From Cypionkella sp049896245 (GTDB taxonomy: Bacteria; Pseudomonadota; Alphaproteobacteria; Rhodobacterales; Rhodobacteraceae), in assembly GCF_049896245.1 (NCBI RefSeq), contig NZ_JAFCTX010000012.1, positions 1 to 64,000 of the forward strand: a stretch of DNA of 64,000 bases. The letters are read 5' to 3'. The stretch's first letter is position 1, and every line of letters begins with the position of its first letter. Position numbers and translations under genes: made by a program. The notes beneath the pieces are model-generated. The model was not told where the DNA came from, searched no databases, and saw only the letters and a list, made by a program, of their open reading frames with translations. Shown here in pieces: positions 8,877 through 16,393 of this stretch.

Positions 8877-9709
8877 TTCGACCTCGGATCGAAATAGTCA
8901 TGCAAACCATCTCCAATAAAATTGAAGCCAAGCACGATCGACAGAATGGCAAGGCCCGGCCCAAGCGCCACCCACCAAGAATAGAACTGCGACGCCCCAT
9001 CCGAGATCATTGAGCCCCATTCAGGCGAGGGCGGCATGGCCCCAAGACCGATAAAGCTCAGCGAGGCCGCCAGCAGAATGACCTGCCCCAGATCCATCGT
9101 GGCGCTAATCAAAACTGGGGTCCAGCACAGCGGCAGAATGTGTTTGAACAGCACGCGCGCTCCCCCCGCCCCCGCCGCTACGGCTGCTTCGACATGCTCG
9201 CGCTCGCGCACTTCAAGCACCTGCGCGCGCATCAGGCGGGCATAAACTGGCCACCATACGATCACCATCGCCACCGCGGCATTGCCCAATCCTGGGCCCA
9301 GTGAGGCCGCGACGGCCATTGCCAACAGCATCGGTGGGAACGACAGCGTCACATCGACCAACCGCATGATAGCCGAGCCGACAAAACCGCCAACGTAGCC
9401 TGAGATCGCCCCCAAAAGCGCACCCACAGCCACGGCAATCGTCACCACGATCACCGCGATGGGCAGCGAATAACGCGCGCCGTGCAACGTGCGGCTGAGC
9501 ACATCTCGACCCAGCGCGTCGGTGCCAAGCCAATGCTCCCAGCTTGGCGGTTTCAGGCGGCGACCGACCAACTCCAGCGGGTCATACTGGCTCATGGCCG
9601 GGGCTAGAACCGTCGCGGCCAGCCAGAACAGCACTGCAGCGGCACCAATGCCCAGCGGCACGGTCAACCAGCGCGGGCGCTTCGGCATAACAAGCGGAAA
9701 TGTTGTCAT
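8873..9709 (-). CDS. ABC transporter permease, DppC type
   Basis: 278 residues, about six hydrophobic membrane segments. The N-terminal cytoplasmic stretch contains EHWLGTDALGRDVLSR, the conserved motif of DppC/OppC permeases. The EAA loop that contacts the ATPase is present as HVEAAVAAGAGGARVLFKHILP. It forms the membrane channel with the DppB-type permease encoded four bases upstream. Confidence 0.9.
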   Translation of the reverse strand: MTTFPLVMPKRPRWLTVPLGIGAAAVLFWLAATVLAPAMSQYDPLELVGRRLKPPSWEHWLGTDALGRDVLSRTLHGARYSLPIAVIVVTIAVAVGALLGAISGYVGGFVGSAIMRLVDVTLSFPPMLLAMAVAASLGPGLGNAAVAMVIVWWPVYARLMRAQVLEVREREHVEAAVAAGAGGARVLFKHILPLCWTPVLISATMDLGQVILLAASLSFIGLGAMPPSPEWGSMISDGASQFYSWWVALGPGLAILSIVLGFNFIGDGLHDYFDPRSK

Positions 9710-9713
9710 GGCC

Positions 9714-10727
9714 CTACCCCAACCTGACGCGTGGGTTGGCTATCACATAGGCGATGTCGGTGATCAGGTTCGTCACGAGAAACACCACGCCGCCCACAAT
9801 CGTCACACCGATAATTGCTGGAAAATCAAGGCCACGGGCGGCGTCGACCGCGTAAGACCCCATGCCGGGCCAAGAAAAAATCGTCTCGGTCAGGATCGCG
9901 CCAGTCAACAGATAGGCAAAGGAGTAGCCGATCACCGTCAGCGTCGGCACCAGCGTGTTGCGCAAAGCGTGGCGCACCACGACACGAAACTCGCTTGCCC
10001 CCTTGGCCCGTGCGGTCAGGATGAACTCGCGTCCCAACACCTCTAGCATATTGGCGCGCACCAGCCGCGATATGGTGCCTGCCACCGCCCAGCCCAGCAC
10101 AAACGCAGGCAAAATGAGATGCCAGACCGCATCGATGAACACTTTGAGATCCCCTGCCAGCAGGGCGTCTATCGTCAGCACGCCGGTCACAGACGGAGGC
10201 AGTTGTAATCGGGCATCCACCCTGCCGGGACCCGGCAAGACACCCCACTTCACCGAAAACACGTAAAGCAACGCCAAGCCAAGCCAAAACACCGGAACAG
10301 ACGAACCGAACAGTGCGAAAAACCGGGCAAGGTGGTCGATGAAGCTGTTGCGATAATAGGCGGACAGCGCTCCCAGTGTAATACCCATGGTCGTACCCAC
10401 CACCATCGCAGCCGTCACCAATTCCATGGTCGCGGGCAGACGATATAGGATATCCTGCGCCACCGGGCGGCGGGTGATGAAAGAGGTCCCCATATCGCCG
10501 GTAAGCAGATTCCCCACATAGATCGCATAGCGTTCCGGCAAGCTGCGGTCCAACCCCCATCGGGCCTTCGCCGCGGCAACTGCCTCGGGATCGTTCATCT
10601 GCCGGTCCGAAAGTATAGCAGCCAATGGGTCGCCCTTGGTGACTGTCGTCAACAAAAACGCCAGAGTGACGACTCCCAGCACTAAAAATGGCATGGCTAT
10701 GAGCCGACGCAGGATGTAACGAACCAT
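9714..10727 (-). CDS. ABC transporter permease, DppB type; first gene of the minus-strand operon
   Basis: 337 residues starting MVRYILRRLIAMPFLVLGV, the typical DppB N-terminus with a membrane segment immediately after the start. An ATG six codons upstream (10745) is possible but the internal ATG gives the canonical start. The EAA loop appears as FILTARAKGASEFRVVVRHALRN-like sequence around residues 230-255. As the first gene after the intergenic promoter it leads a transcript of eight genes: two permeases, two ATPases, CoA-transferase, thiolase, hydratase/dehydrogenase and aldehyde dehydrogenase. Confidence 0.9.
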   Translation of the reverse strand: MVRYILRRLIAMPFLVLGVVTLAFLLTTVTKGDPLAAILSDRQMNDPEAVAAAKARWGLDRSLPERYAIYVGNLLTGDMGTSFITRRPVAQDILYRLPATMELVTAAMVVGTTMGITLGALSAYYRNSFIDHLARFFALFGSSVPVFWLGLALLYVFSVKWGVLPGPGRVDARLQLPPSVTGVLTIDALLAGDLKVFIDAVWHLILPAFVLGWAVAGTISRLVRANMLEVLGREFILTARAKGASEFRVVVRHALRNTLVPTLTVIGYSFAYLLTGAILTETIFSWPGMGSYAVDAARGLDFPAIIGVTIVGGVVFLVTNLITDIAYVIANPRVRLG

Positions 10728-10790
10728 GCTTTGCTTTCCTGACATGCAGATTGCCGCCTTTTAACGTGACGAGCGGCGCTTCTACGATCC

Positions 10791-10819
10791 ATATTGACAA
10801 CAGGTTTGCGCAACGTCAA
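10791..10819 (-). promoter_or_regulatory. Candidate sigma70-type promoter of the importer/beta-oxidation operon
   Basis: On the minus strand a TTGACG (10819-10814) is followed after exactly 17 bases by CAATAT (10796-10791), ahead of the DppB-type gene start at 10727. The IclR-like palindrome sits directly upstream of the -35 box, a position compatible with activation as well as repression. A TTGACA on the plus strand at 10794-10799 might serve the regulator gene but has no convincing -10 partner. Confidence 0.45.
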
Positions 10820-10824
10820 CATAA

Positions 10825-10841
10825 ATGAAATTAAATTCCAT
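10825..10841. promoter_or_regulatory. Candidate IclR-family operator, site 1
   Basis: The 17-mer ATGAAATTAAATTCCAT is an imperfect palindrome with two symmetric mismatches around a central base. Thirteen of its central bases nearly repeat at 16269-16281, where the palindrome is perfect. It resembles the E. coli IclR consensus TGGAAATNATTTCCA. Its place between the divergent dppB-like and iclR-like genes makes it the likely binding site of the regulator at 10906. Confidence 0.6.
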
Positions 10842-10905
10842 TTACTGTTGATATTGGCAGAGTGAAGACTGATAGACCTACAAGAGGGCGACGAAGGGAA
10901 GAACC

Positions 10906-11763
10906 TTGCGGAAAAGAACCAAGCCTGTAGACGGCATAACAAATGCAGAATCCGGCAACTCGGCAGCATCGCTGACCCGAGGGCTAGCGATTTTGCGTGC
11001 CTTCACCATCGAAGACGCAACGCTGGGAAATCAAGAGCTTATCGAGCGGACGGGCCTGCCAAAGGCCACGATTTCACGTCTGACTTCCACCCTGGTCGGC
11101 TTGGGCTATCTGCATTACGATGATGCACTTGGCCGCTACAGCATCGGGCCTGCAACGGTGTCGCTGGGCTATTCGGCGCTCAGCTCGAACGCGGTGATCC
11201 ATCTTGCGCGACCATTAATGCAAAAGCTTGCGGACGAAACCGGGGCCGCTGTGGCTTTGGGCACCCGCGATGGACTTGAGATGGTTTATCTGGCCAACTG
11301 CCGCTCCAACAGCCCTGTGTCTTTGCGGCTGAATGTCGGCTCGCGGCTGCCGATCTGGCGCACGGCGATGGGACTGGCATATTTGGCCGAGATGACACCA
11401 CATATCCGCATCTCTGTAATGCAAGAGCTGATGCAAAGCGACCCTGATGATGCCGAGCGGATTCAAATATCAGTTCAGGATGCGTTGCAGCAGCGCGAAG
11501 CCAGTGGTTTTGTGGCGGGCTTTGGCGTCTGGTTCAGCTATATCAATGCCATTGGCGTCGCCTTCCGGCCCACAGATGGATCGCCCCTGATTGCGCTGAC
11601 CTGTGGCGGCATCGTCGACATTCTGCCACGCGAGCGCTGCCGTGATGTGGTCGGACCCGCACTTGTGCACCTGACCCAGCGCTTGCGTGCGCAGTTGGCA
11701 GGGCATGAAACCCCACAATCTACCGCCCTTTTGCCGTCCAGTTGGAAAACCACAGCGGAATAG
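10906..11763 (+). CDS. IclR-family transcriptional regulator of the catabolic locus
   Basis: 285 residues. The N-terminal winged helix-turn-helix lies at about 22-80 (SLTRGLAILRAF, then LIERTGLPKATISRLTSTLVGLGYLHYDD). The C-terminal effector-binding domain fills about 95-265 (RPLMQKLADETGAAVALG, VGSRLPIWRTAMGLAYLAEM). The predicted start is TTG at 10906, preceded by GAAGGGAA; I see no better ATG in frame near the HTH. IclR regulators typically bind one operator as dimer of dimers and respond to a small carboxylic acid. Two candidate operators at 10825 and 16267 suggest control of its own region and of the second divergent pair. The ligand is not known. Confidence 0.9.
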   Translation: MRKRTKPVDGITNAESGNSAASLTRGLAILRAFTIEDATLGNQELIERTGLPKATISRLTSTLVGLGYLHYDDALGRYSIGPATVSLGYSALSSNAVIHLARPLMQKLADETGAAVALGTRDGLEMVYLANCRSNSPVSLRLNVGSRLPIWRTAMGLAYLAEMTPHIRISVMQELMQSDPDDAERIQISVQDALQQREASGFVAGFGVWFSYINAIGVAFRPTDGSPLIALTCGGIVDILPRERCRDVVGPALVHLTQRLRAQLAGHETPQSTALLPSSWKTTAE

Positions 11764-11783
11764 GCGCTTATCCAGGAGCCGTC

Positions 11784-13055
11784 ATGCCGACACATGTTAT
11801 CTATCCGAAGGTCAGTTTGGAAACCTCTGCCGGCAAAGTCTCGCAGTGGCTGGTCGCAGAGGGCGAGATTGTCCGCGCCGGTCAGATCCTGTTCGAGATC
11901 GAGAATGACAAGGCCGCGGTCGAGGTCGAGGCCCCCGCCGATGGTGTGATCCGGCATCTGACCCCGGCGAATACAGAGGTGGATGTCGGCGCGCAGGTGG
12001 CGATGATCTATGCGACGGGCGAGGCGTTCGCGGATCTCGATGTGAAACCGCAATCCGTTGTTGCAGCGGCTTCAGTGGCAGCGATGACTCTGGCGGCTCC
12101 TGTTGAGAATACGCAGCAAGGCCCACGCCCGACGCCATTGGCGCGGCGTATTGCACGCGATCAGAGCATCAGCATTGATGGCCTTGCAGGAACCGGCCCA
12201 CGCGGGCGTGTGCAGAAGAAAGACGTGCTGGAACATCTGTCGTCGCTGACCCACAATCCCGAAAGCATTGCGCCTGCCCCCCAGCGCCGCGCAAGTGACG
12301 CGCTGCACCATGTCTGGCTGCGGCGGGGCAGCGGCGTGCCTCTGGTTTTGCTGCACGGCTTTTCCGGCGATCTGAACAACTGGCGCGGCCTGTTTGCAGG
12401 GGCGCGTTTTGACGGGCCGGTATTGGCGCTGGATCTGCCCGGCCACGGCCAATCGCCGCTGGATATTCCGGCGGATATGGAGGCGCTTGCGGTGCTGGTC
12501 GAACGATCGATCGCAGGTTTGCTCGATGGTGCAATGGTGCTGGCGGGCCATTCCTTTGGAACTGCAGTGGCCACCCGGATCGCGGCGCGCGGCATACTCG
12601 ATCTGCGCGGCCTTTGTCTGTTCGCGCCTGCGGGCCTTGGCCCCGAGATCAACGCGGATTTCACCGATGGCATCCTGCGCGCCCGCGCACCGGACAGCCT
12701 GCGGCCGTGGCTGAACGAATTGGTCCATGACAGCGCGGTGATTTCCGACGCCTTCCTGCGCGTCGTCGTCGAACAGCGGCGCAATCAGCCGCTGACCGAT
12801 GCGATGCGCGCCTTTGCCAACCGCTTTCTGCCAGACGGCACGCAAAGCCACTCCATCTTGCCGGATCTGTCCCGCATCACCCTGCCCACGCGCGTGGTGT
12901 TTGGCCGAAATGACCGCATTCTGCCCTTCGCGCGCACGGCCGACCTTCCCGGCCATGTCGCTTTGCATGCACTTGCCGCCTGCGGGCACATGCCGCATCT
13001 GGAACAACCCACGCTGGCACTACGCATCCTGTCAGAGATGCTGCGCAGCGCCTGA
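11784..13055 (+). CDS. Lipoyl-domain E2 subunit fused to alpha/beta hydrolase (AcoC-like)
   Basis: 423 residues in three parts. A lipoyl domain occupies 1-80 with the lipoylated Lys43 in EIENDKAAVEVEAPADG. A peripheral subunit-binding domain lies at about 112-150 (TPLARRIARDQSI, GTGPRGRVQKKDVL). An alpha/beta hydrolase fold fills 170-423 with an oxyanion HGFSGD, nucleophile in GHSFGTA and a late His in ACGHMPH. This architecture is that of acetoin dehydrogenase E2 (AcoC), where the hydrolase-like domain replaces the classical acyltransferase. It would pass the acyl group made by the E1 at 16.4 kb to CoA. A Shine-Dalgarno CAGGAG precedes the ATG at 11784. The E3 subunit is not encoded here and is probably supplied by the cell. 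Confidence 0.85.
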   Translation: MPTHVIYPKVSLETSAGKVSQWLVAEGEIVRAGQILFEIENDKAAVEVEAPADGVIRHLTPANTEVDVGAQVAMIYATGEAFADLDVKPQSVVAAASVAAMTLAAPVENTQQGPRPTPLARRIARDQSISIDGLAGTGPRGRVQKKDVLEHLSSLTHNPESIAPAPQRRASDALHHVWLRRGSGVPLVLLHGFSGDLNNWRGLFAGARFDGPVLALDLPGHGQSPLDIPADMEALAVLVERSIAGLLDGAMVLAGHSFGTAVATRIAARGILDLRGLCLFAPAGLGPEINADFTDGILRARAPDSLRPWLNELVHDSAVISDAFLRVVVEQRRNQPLTDAMRAFANRFLPDGTQSHSILPDLSRITLPTRVVFGRNDRILPFARTADLPGHVALHALAACGHMPHLEQPTLALRILSEMLRSA

Positions 13056-13074
13056 AGCTTTGTGGCAGGCGGCG

Positions 13075-13719
13075 TCAGGCTTTGGGCTGCTTTCCGTAAC
13101 CCGCGTATCCAGCATGAACCGCCACCAGTTCGGTGGGTGTCAACAGCACTGGCGTTCCAACCGACAGCGCCAACAGATATTGACGCGCCAGCATGTCCAG
13201 CTTTTCGGCGCGTGACAGCGCGGTCGCCATATCGGCGGCATGGGTGACAATGCCATGATTCGCCATCAGGCAGCCCGAGTAGGTAGTGCCCATCGTGGCC
13301 ACCACAGTATCGGCCAGCGCCTGACTGCCAAAGGTGGCATAATCCGTACAGGGAATTTCATTGCCGCCAAAACCCGCAACCATATAGTGAAACGCCGGGA
13401 TCGGCGCGCGCAGACAGGAAAGTGCGACGCAGGGGTCGGGATGGGCATGTACCACGGCTTGCGCCTTGGTGGCTTTATACAGGTCAAGATGGATCGCCCA
13501 TTCCGAGGACGGCTTCCAGCGGCCAGACCATTTGCCCGCCATATCCATGTAGACGATCTGCTCGGACTGCATATCATCGGGCGGAACGCCCGTCGGCGTG
13601 ATCAGCATACCCGCGCCAAAGCGCAGGCTGAGGTTTCCCGCCGTGCCGCTGTTCAGCTTCAGCGCCACCGTGCGCCGCGACGCCGCAACCAAAGCAAGGC
13701 GGCTTTCTGCCTCTGTCAT
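13075..13719 (-). CDS. Class II aldolase/adducin-family protein (OtnC/AraD-like)
   Basis: 214 residues, normal for the family. The N-terminal substrate-phosphate region includes NSGTAGNLSLRF and LITPTGVPPDDM. A zinc-binding pair is visible in VVHAHPDPC, and further His residues occur in MANHGIVTH. The partner gene immediately upstream encodes a DUF1537 kinase. This pair is known in four-carbon acid sugar catabolism, where the kinase makes 3-oxo-tetronate 4-phosphate and the aldolase-like enzyme decarboxylates it to dihydroxyacetone phosphate. The ATG at 13719 has a good AGGAG; an ATG at 13740 overlapping the upstream stop is the alternative. The actual substrate here is unproven. Confidence 0.82.
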   Translation of the reverse strand: MTEAESRLALVAASRRTVALKLNSGTAGNLSLRFGAGMLITPTGVPPDDMQSEQIVYMDMAGKWSGRWKPSSEWAIHLDLYKATKAQAVVHAHPDPCVALSCLRAPIPAFHYMVAGFGGNEIPCTDYATFGSQALADTVVATMGTTYSGCLMANHGIVTHAADMATALSRAEKLDMLARQYLLALSVGTPVLLTPTELVAVHAGYAGYGKQPKA

Positions 13720-13736
13720 GGTCCAGTCTCCTGTTG

Positions 13737-14999
13737 TCATGGCTGCATCGCGGTGATCGCGCGCAGCAGAATATCATCCGCGCCGAGTTTCCCCGGCTTG
13801 AGGTAAAGCGACAGCTTCGGCGCGGTCTCGGTCACACAAAAGCCAGTGCCAAGCGGGCCTTCCGGGAAAACCCGCACCCGCGTGATCCCCAGCGCCGTCA
13901 CCACCGCGCCAGAGGTTTCGCCCCCCGCCACCACCAGCCGCCGCACGCCCTGCACCACCAGCCCTTTGGCAATGCCGCCCAGCAGATGCTCGGCCCGCTG
14001 CGCCGCCCCTGCGGCCCCCAGCACCGCCTGCGCACGGTCAACCCCCGCAGGATCGGTCGCGGTCGAAATCGCAAACGGCTGTGCCCCGATCAGGGGCGCG
14101 GCCCAAGCCAGCGCCGCCGCGATCTGATCGGCTGCGGGGCGCGGGTCCAGCAGGTCAAGCGTCAGCACCAGGTGCTGCACCGCGAACACGGCAAGCTGGG
14201 CCAGCACCACCGGGCCGACACTGCCTGCAATCACCGCAGCCGGGCCATCGGCATGGCGCAAGGCGGCGGCTGAGATCTTAGGGCTTTGCCCGGCCAGCGC
14301 CTTGGCATAGCCTAAAATCAGCGGATCGCTTGCAACCACGACCGCGTCTTCGGACAGCGCCACTGCCGTGCTGACCGCGACATCGCCGTCATCGCTGGTA
14401 TCCGCCAGCACATGCCGCGACCCGCCCGCCACCAACTCTGCAAACGCCGCCCGCGCAGCAACTTCGCCCTGAAGCAACACCCGGTGCGGCAGCAAGGCGA
14501 CGGGGCTGCGGGTTTGCCGCGACAAAAAGCGCACCAGATCGGGGTCGCTCATCGGGGTAAGCGGATCATGGCGTTTGATCGAGTCTGACACCAGCCTGCC
14601 GCGATAAAACAAATAGCCCTGATGTACCGTCGCATTGAAGGCAGGGTAGCCCGCACTCATCAGCACTCCCGCACCGCCGCGCCGATCTGACAGCAGATCA
14701 GCGGCGGGGCCGATGTTGCCATCTTCGGTGGAATCGAACGAAGCGCACGCCTTATAGGCAATCCGCGTGCAGCCCGCAGCCTCCAGCGCCTCGGCCCCGG
14801 CCTGCACTTCCGCCATGGCCTCGGCCACCGGTTTCAGCCGCGTGCGGGTGGCAAGGATCAGCACCGCTGCATCCTGCCCCGCCGTTGCGGCTTTGGGATC
14901 AAAGATCACTGCCGTTCGGATGCCTGCGGACTCAAGATACCCTGCAACCATCAATGCGCCTGTAAAATCGTCGGCAATGATGCCCAAAACCGCTGTCAT
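13737..14999 (-). CDS. DUF1537 four-carbon acid sugar kinase (OtnK-like)
   Basis: 420 residues. The N-terminal domain has the characteristic GIIADDFTGALMVAGYLESAG with the acidic substrate-binding pair DD. The C-terminal nucleotide-binding domain contains VVAGGETSGAVVTALGI close to the end. The family phosphorylates 3-oxo-tetronates and related acids. A strong GAGGAGG precedes the ATG at 14999; an upstream ATG at 15032 would overlap the promoter-proximal gene's stop and is less likely. It belongs to the minus-strand transcript acyl-CoA dehydrogenase - kinase - aldolase. Confidence 0.85.
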   Translation of the reverse strand: MTAVLGIIADDFTGALMVAGYLESAGIRTAVIFDPKAATAGQDAAVLILATRTRLKPVAEAMAEVQAGAEALEAAGCTRIAYKACASFDSTEDGNIGPAADLLSDRRGGAGVLMSAGYPAFNATVHQGYLFYRGRLVSDSIKRHDPLTPMSDPDLVRFLSRQTRSPVALLPHRVLLQGEVAARAAFAELVAGGSRHVLADTSDDGDVAVSTAVALSEDAVVVASDPLILGYAKALAGQSPKISAAALRHADGPAAVIAGSVGPVVLAQLAVFAVQHLVLTLDLLDPRPAADQIAAALAWAAPLIGAQPFAISTATDPAGVDRAQAVLGAAGAAQRAEHLLGGIAKGLVVQGVRRLVVAGGETSGAVVTALGITRVRVFPEGPLGTGFCVTETAPKLSLYLKPGKLGADDILLRAITAMQP

Positions 15000-15033
15000 G
15001 GCTGCCTCCTCAACCCTCAAATGTCCAGGCACC

Positions 15034-16179
15034 TCAGCGTCGTTCGGCTGTCATCTCGCGCGCGATGATGATTTGCTGGATCTGCGATGTGCCCTCGTAA
15101 AGCCGGAACAGCCGCACATCGCGGTAGAAATGCTCTACCGGAGAGTCTTGCATATAGCCCGCGCCACCATGGATTTGCACTGCGCGATCTGCGACGCGAC
15201 CCACCATTTCCGAACAGAACAGCTTGGTCGAGGCCGCCTCTTGAATAATGCGTTGGCCGCTATCGAACATCCGCGCGGCTTCCATAACCATCGAGCGGCC
15301 TGCGAAGGTTTCGGTTCCGCTGTCGGCCAGCATCGCCTGTATCAGTTGATGCTGGGCAATCGGTTTGCCGAATTGCACACGGGCCTTGGCGAAAGCCACC
15401 GATTCATCGCACAGCCGCTGCGCCGCCCCGACACAGACCGCCGAGATATGCAGCCGCCCACGGTTCAGCACCTTCATCGCGGTCTTGAAGCCTCGCCCCT
15501 CGATGCCGCCGATCACCGCATCCGCAGACACGCGGCAGTCTTCCAGAATGACATCGCAGGTGCGGGTGCCGCGTTGGCCCATCTTTTTGTCAATCGGCCC
15601 AAGGCTAAGGCCGGGGCTGTTGGCTGGCACCAGAAACGCCGTCACCCCATCCGCACCTTTGCCCCCCGTGCGCGCCATCAGGGTAAATACATCGGCGACG
15701 GGTGCATTGGTGATGTAGCGCTTAGTGCCGTTCAGAATATAGTGATCGTCGTCACGTACCGCCGTGGTCCGCACCGAGGCCGCATCCGAACCAACATCAG
15801 GCTCTGTCAGCGCGAATGACCCAATCACCAACCCAGTGGCCATTTTCGGCAGCCAATAGGCCTTTTGCACAGCCGTGCCATCCACGATGATACCCTGCGA
15901 GCCGATGCCGTTGTTGGTGCCAATCACCGACCGGAACGCGGGCGAGGTGTAGCCAAGCTCCATTGCGATGGTGACTTCTTCTTCCATCGTCAGACCCAGA
16001 CCGCCGAACTCTTCCGGGATCGACAGGCCGAACAGACCCAGTTGTCGCATCTCTTCGACCAACGCGGCCGGGATCAGATTGTCACTCTCGACCTGAGCTT
16101 CCGCAGGCATCAGCCGCTCGTGGACAAAGCGGCGGATCGTTTCAACCAGGCTACTCAAAACCTCAACGTCACGTATCAT
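15034..16179 (-). CDS. Acyl-CoA dehydrogenase
   Basis: 381 residues, the standard soluble acyl-CoA dehydrogenase length. FAD-binding motifs are present (FALTEPDVGSDAAS at about 135-150, YITNAPVADVF), and the catalytic base is Glu362 in RLYEGTSQIQQ. It introduces the 2,3 double bond in an acyl-CoA and passes electrons to ETF. It supplies the step missing from the hydratase/dehydrogenase and thiolase genes in the other operon. It is the first gene of a three-gene minus-strand transcript that diverges from the E1 gene; the operator-like palindrome lies in between. Confidence 0.9.
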   Translation of the reverse strand: MIRDVEVLSSLVETIRRFVHERLMPAEAQVESDNLIPAALVEEMRQLGLFGLSIPEEFGGLGLTMEEEVTIAMELGYTSPAFRSVIGTNNGIGSQGIIVDGTAVQKAYWLPKMATGLVIGSFALTEPDVGSDAASVRTTAVRDDDHYILNGTKRYITNAPVADVFTLMARTGGKGADGVTAFLVPANSPGLSLGPIDKKMGQRGTRTCDVILEDCRVSADAVIGGIEGRGFKTAMKVLNRGRLHISAVCVGAAQRLCDESVAFAKARVQFGKPIAQHQLIQAMLADSGTETFAGRSMVMEAARMFDSGQRIIQEAASTKLFCSEMVGRVADRAVQIHGGAGYMQDSPVEHFYRDVRLFRLYEGTSQIQQIIIAREMTAERR

Positions 16180-16393
16180 TTCCCCACCTCAGTTGTCATG
16201 GCAGTCTCGCTAAGATTTTTGTTGCAAGCTAACGCTGACACAGCCTATGGTGTGATTCAACAGAAAACGGAATTAAATTCCACAAACACAAAGCGGTCTG
16301 AGGCAGTTACGCTTCAAACCCTCGACGAAACGGTAGTTCGCCTTGAACACGAAGCCTAACTACCCGGAATAATACTCCGAACCAGAGGTTTAG
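16180..16393. promoter_or_regulatory. Divergent promoter region between acyl-CoA dehydrogenase and E1 genes
   Basis: This 214-base gap separates two start codons facing away from each other. It holds the second IclR-like palindrome at 16267-16283. An AGAGG lies before the E1 start. I could not identify convincing -35/-10 pairs on either strand. Confidence 0.5.
16267..16283. promoter_or_regulatory. Candidate IclR-family operator, site 2
   Basis: The core GGAATTAAATTCC (16269-16281) is a perfect palindrome around a central A/T and shares 12 of 13 bases with the core of site 1 at 10825-10841. It lies about 90 bases upstream of the divergent acyl-CoA dehydrogenase gene and 110 upstream of the E1 gene. 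The pairing of two such sites in one locus supports a common regulator. Confidence 0.6.
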
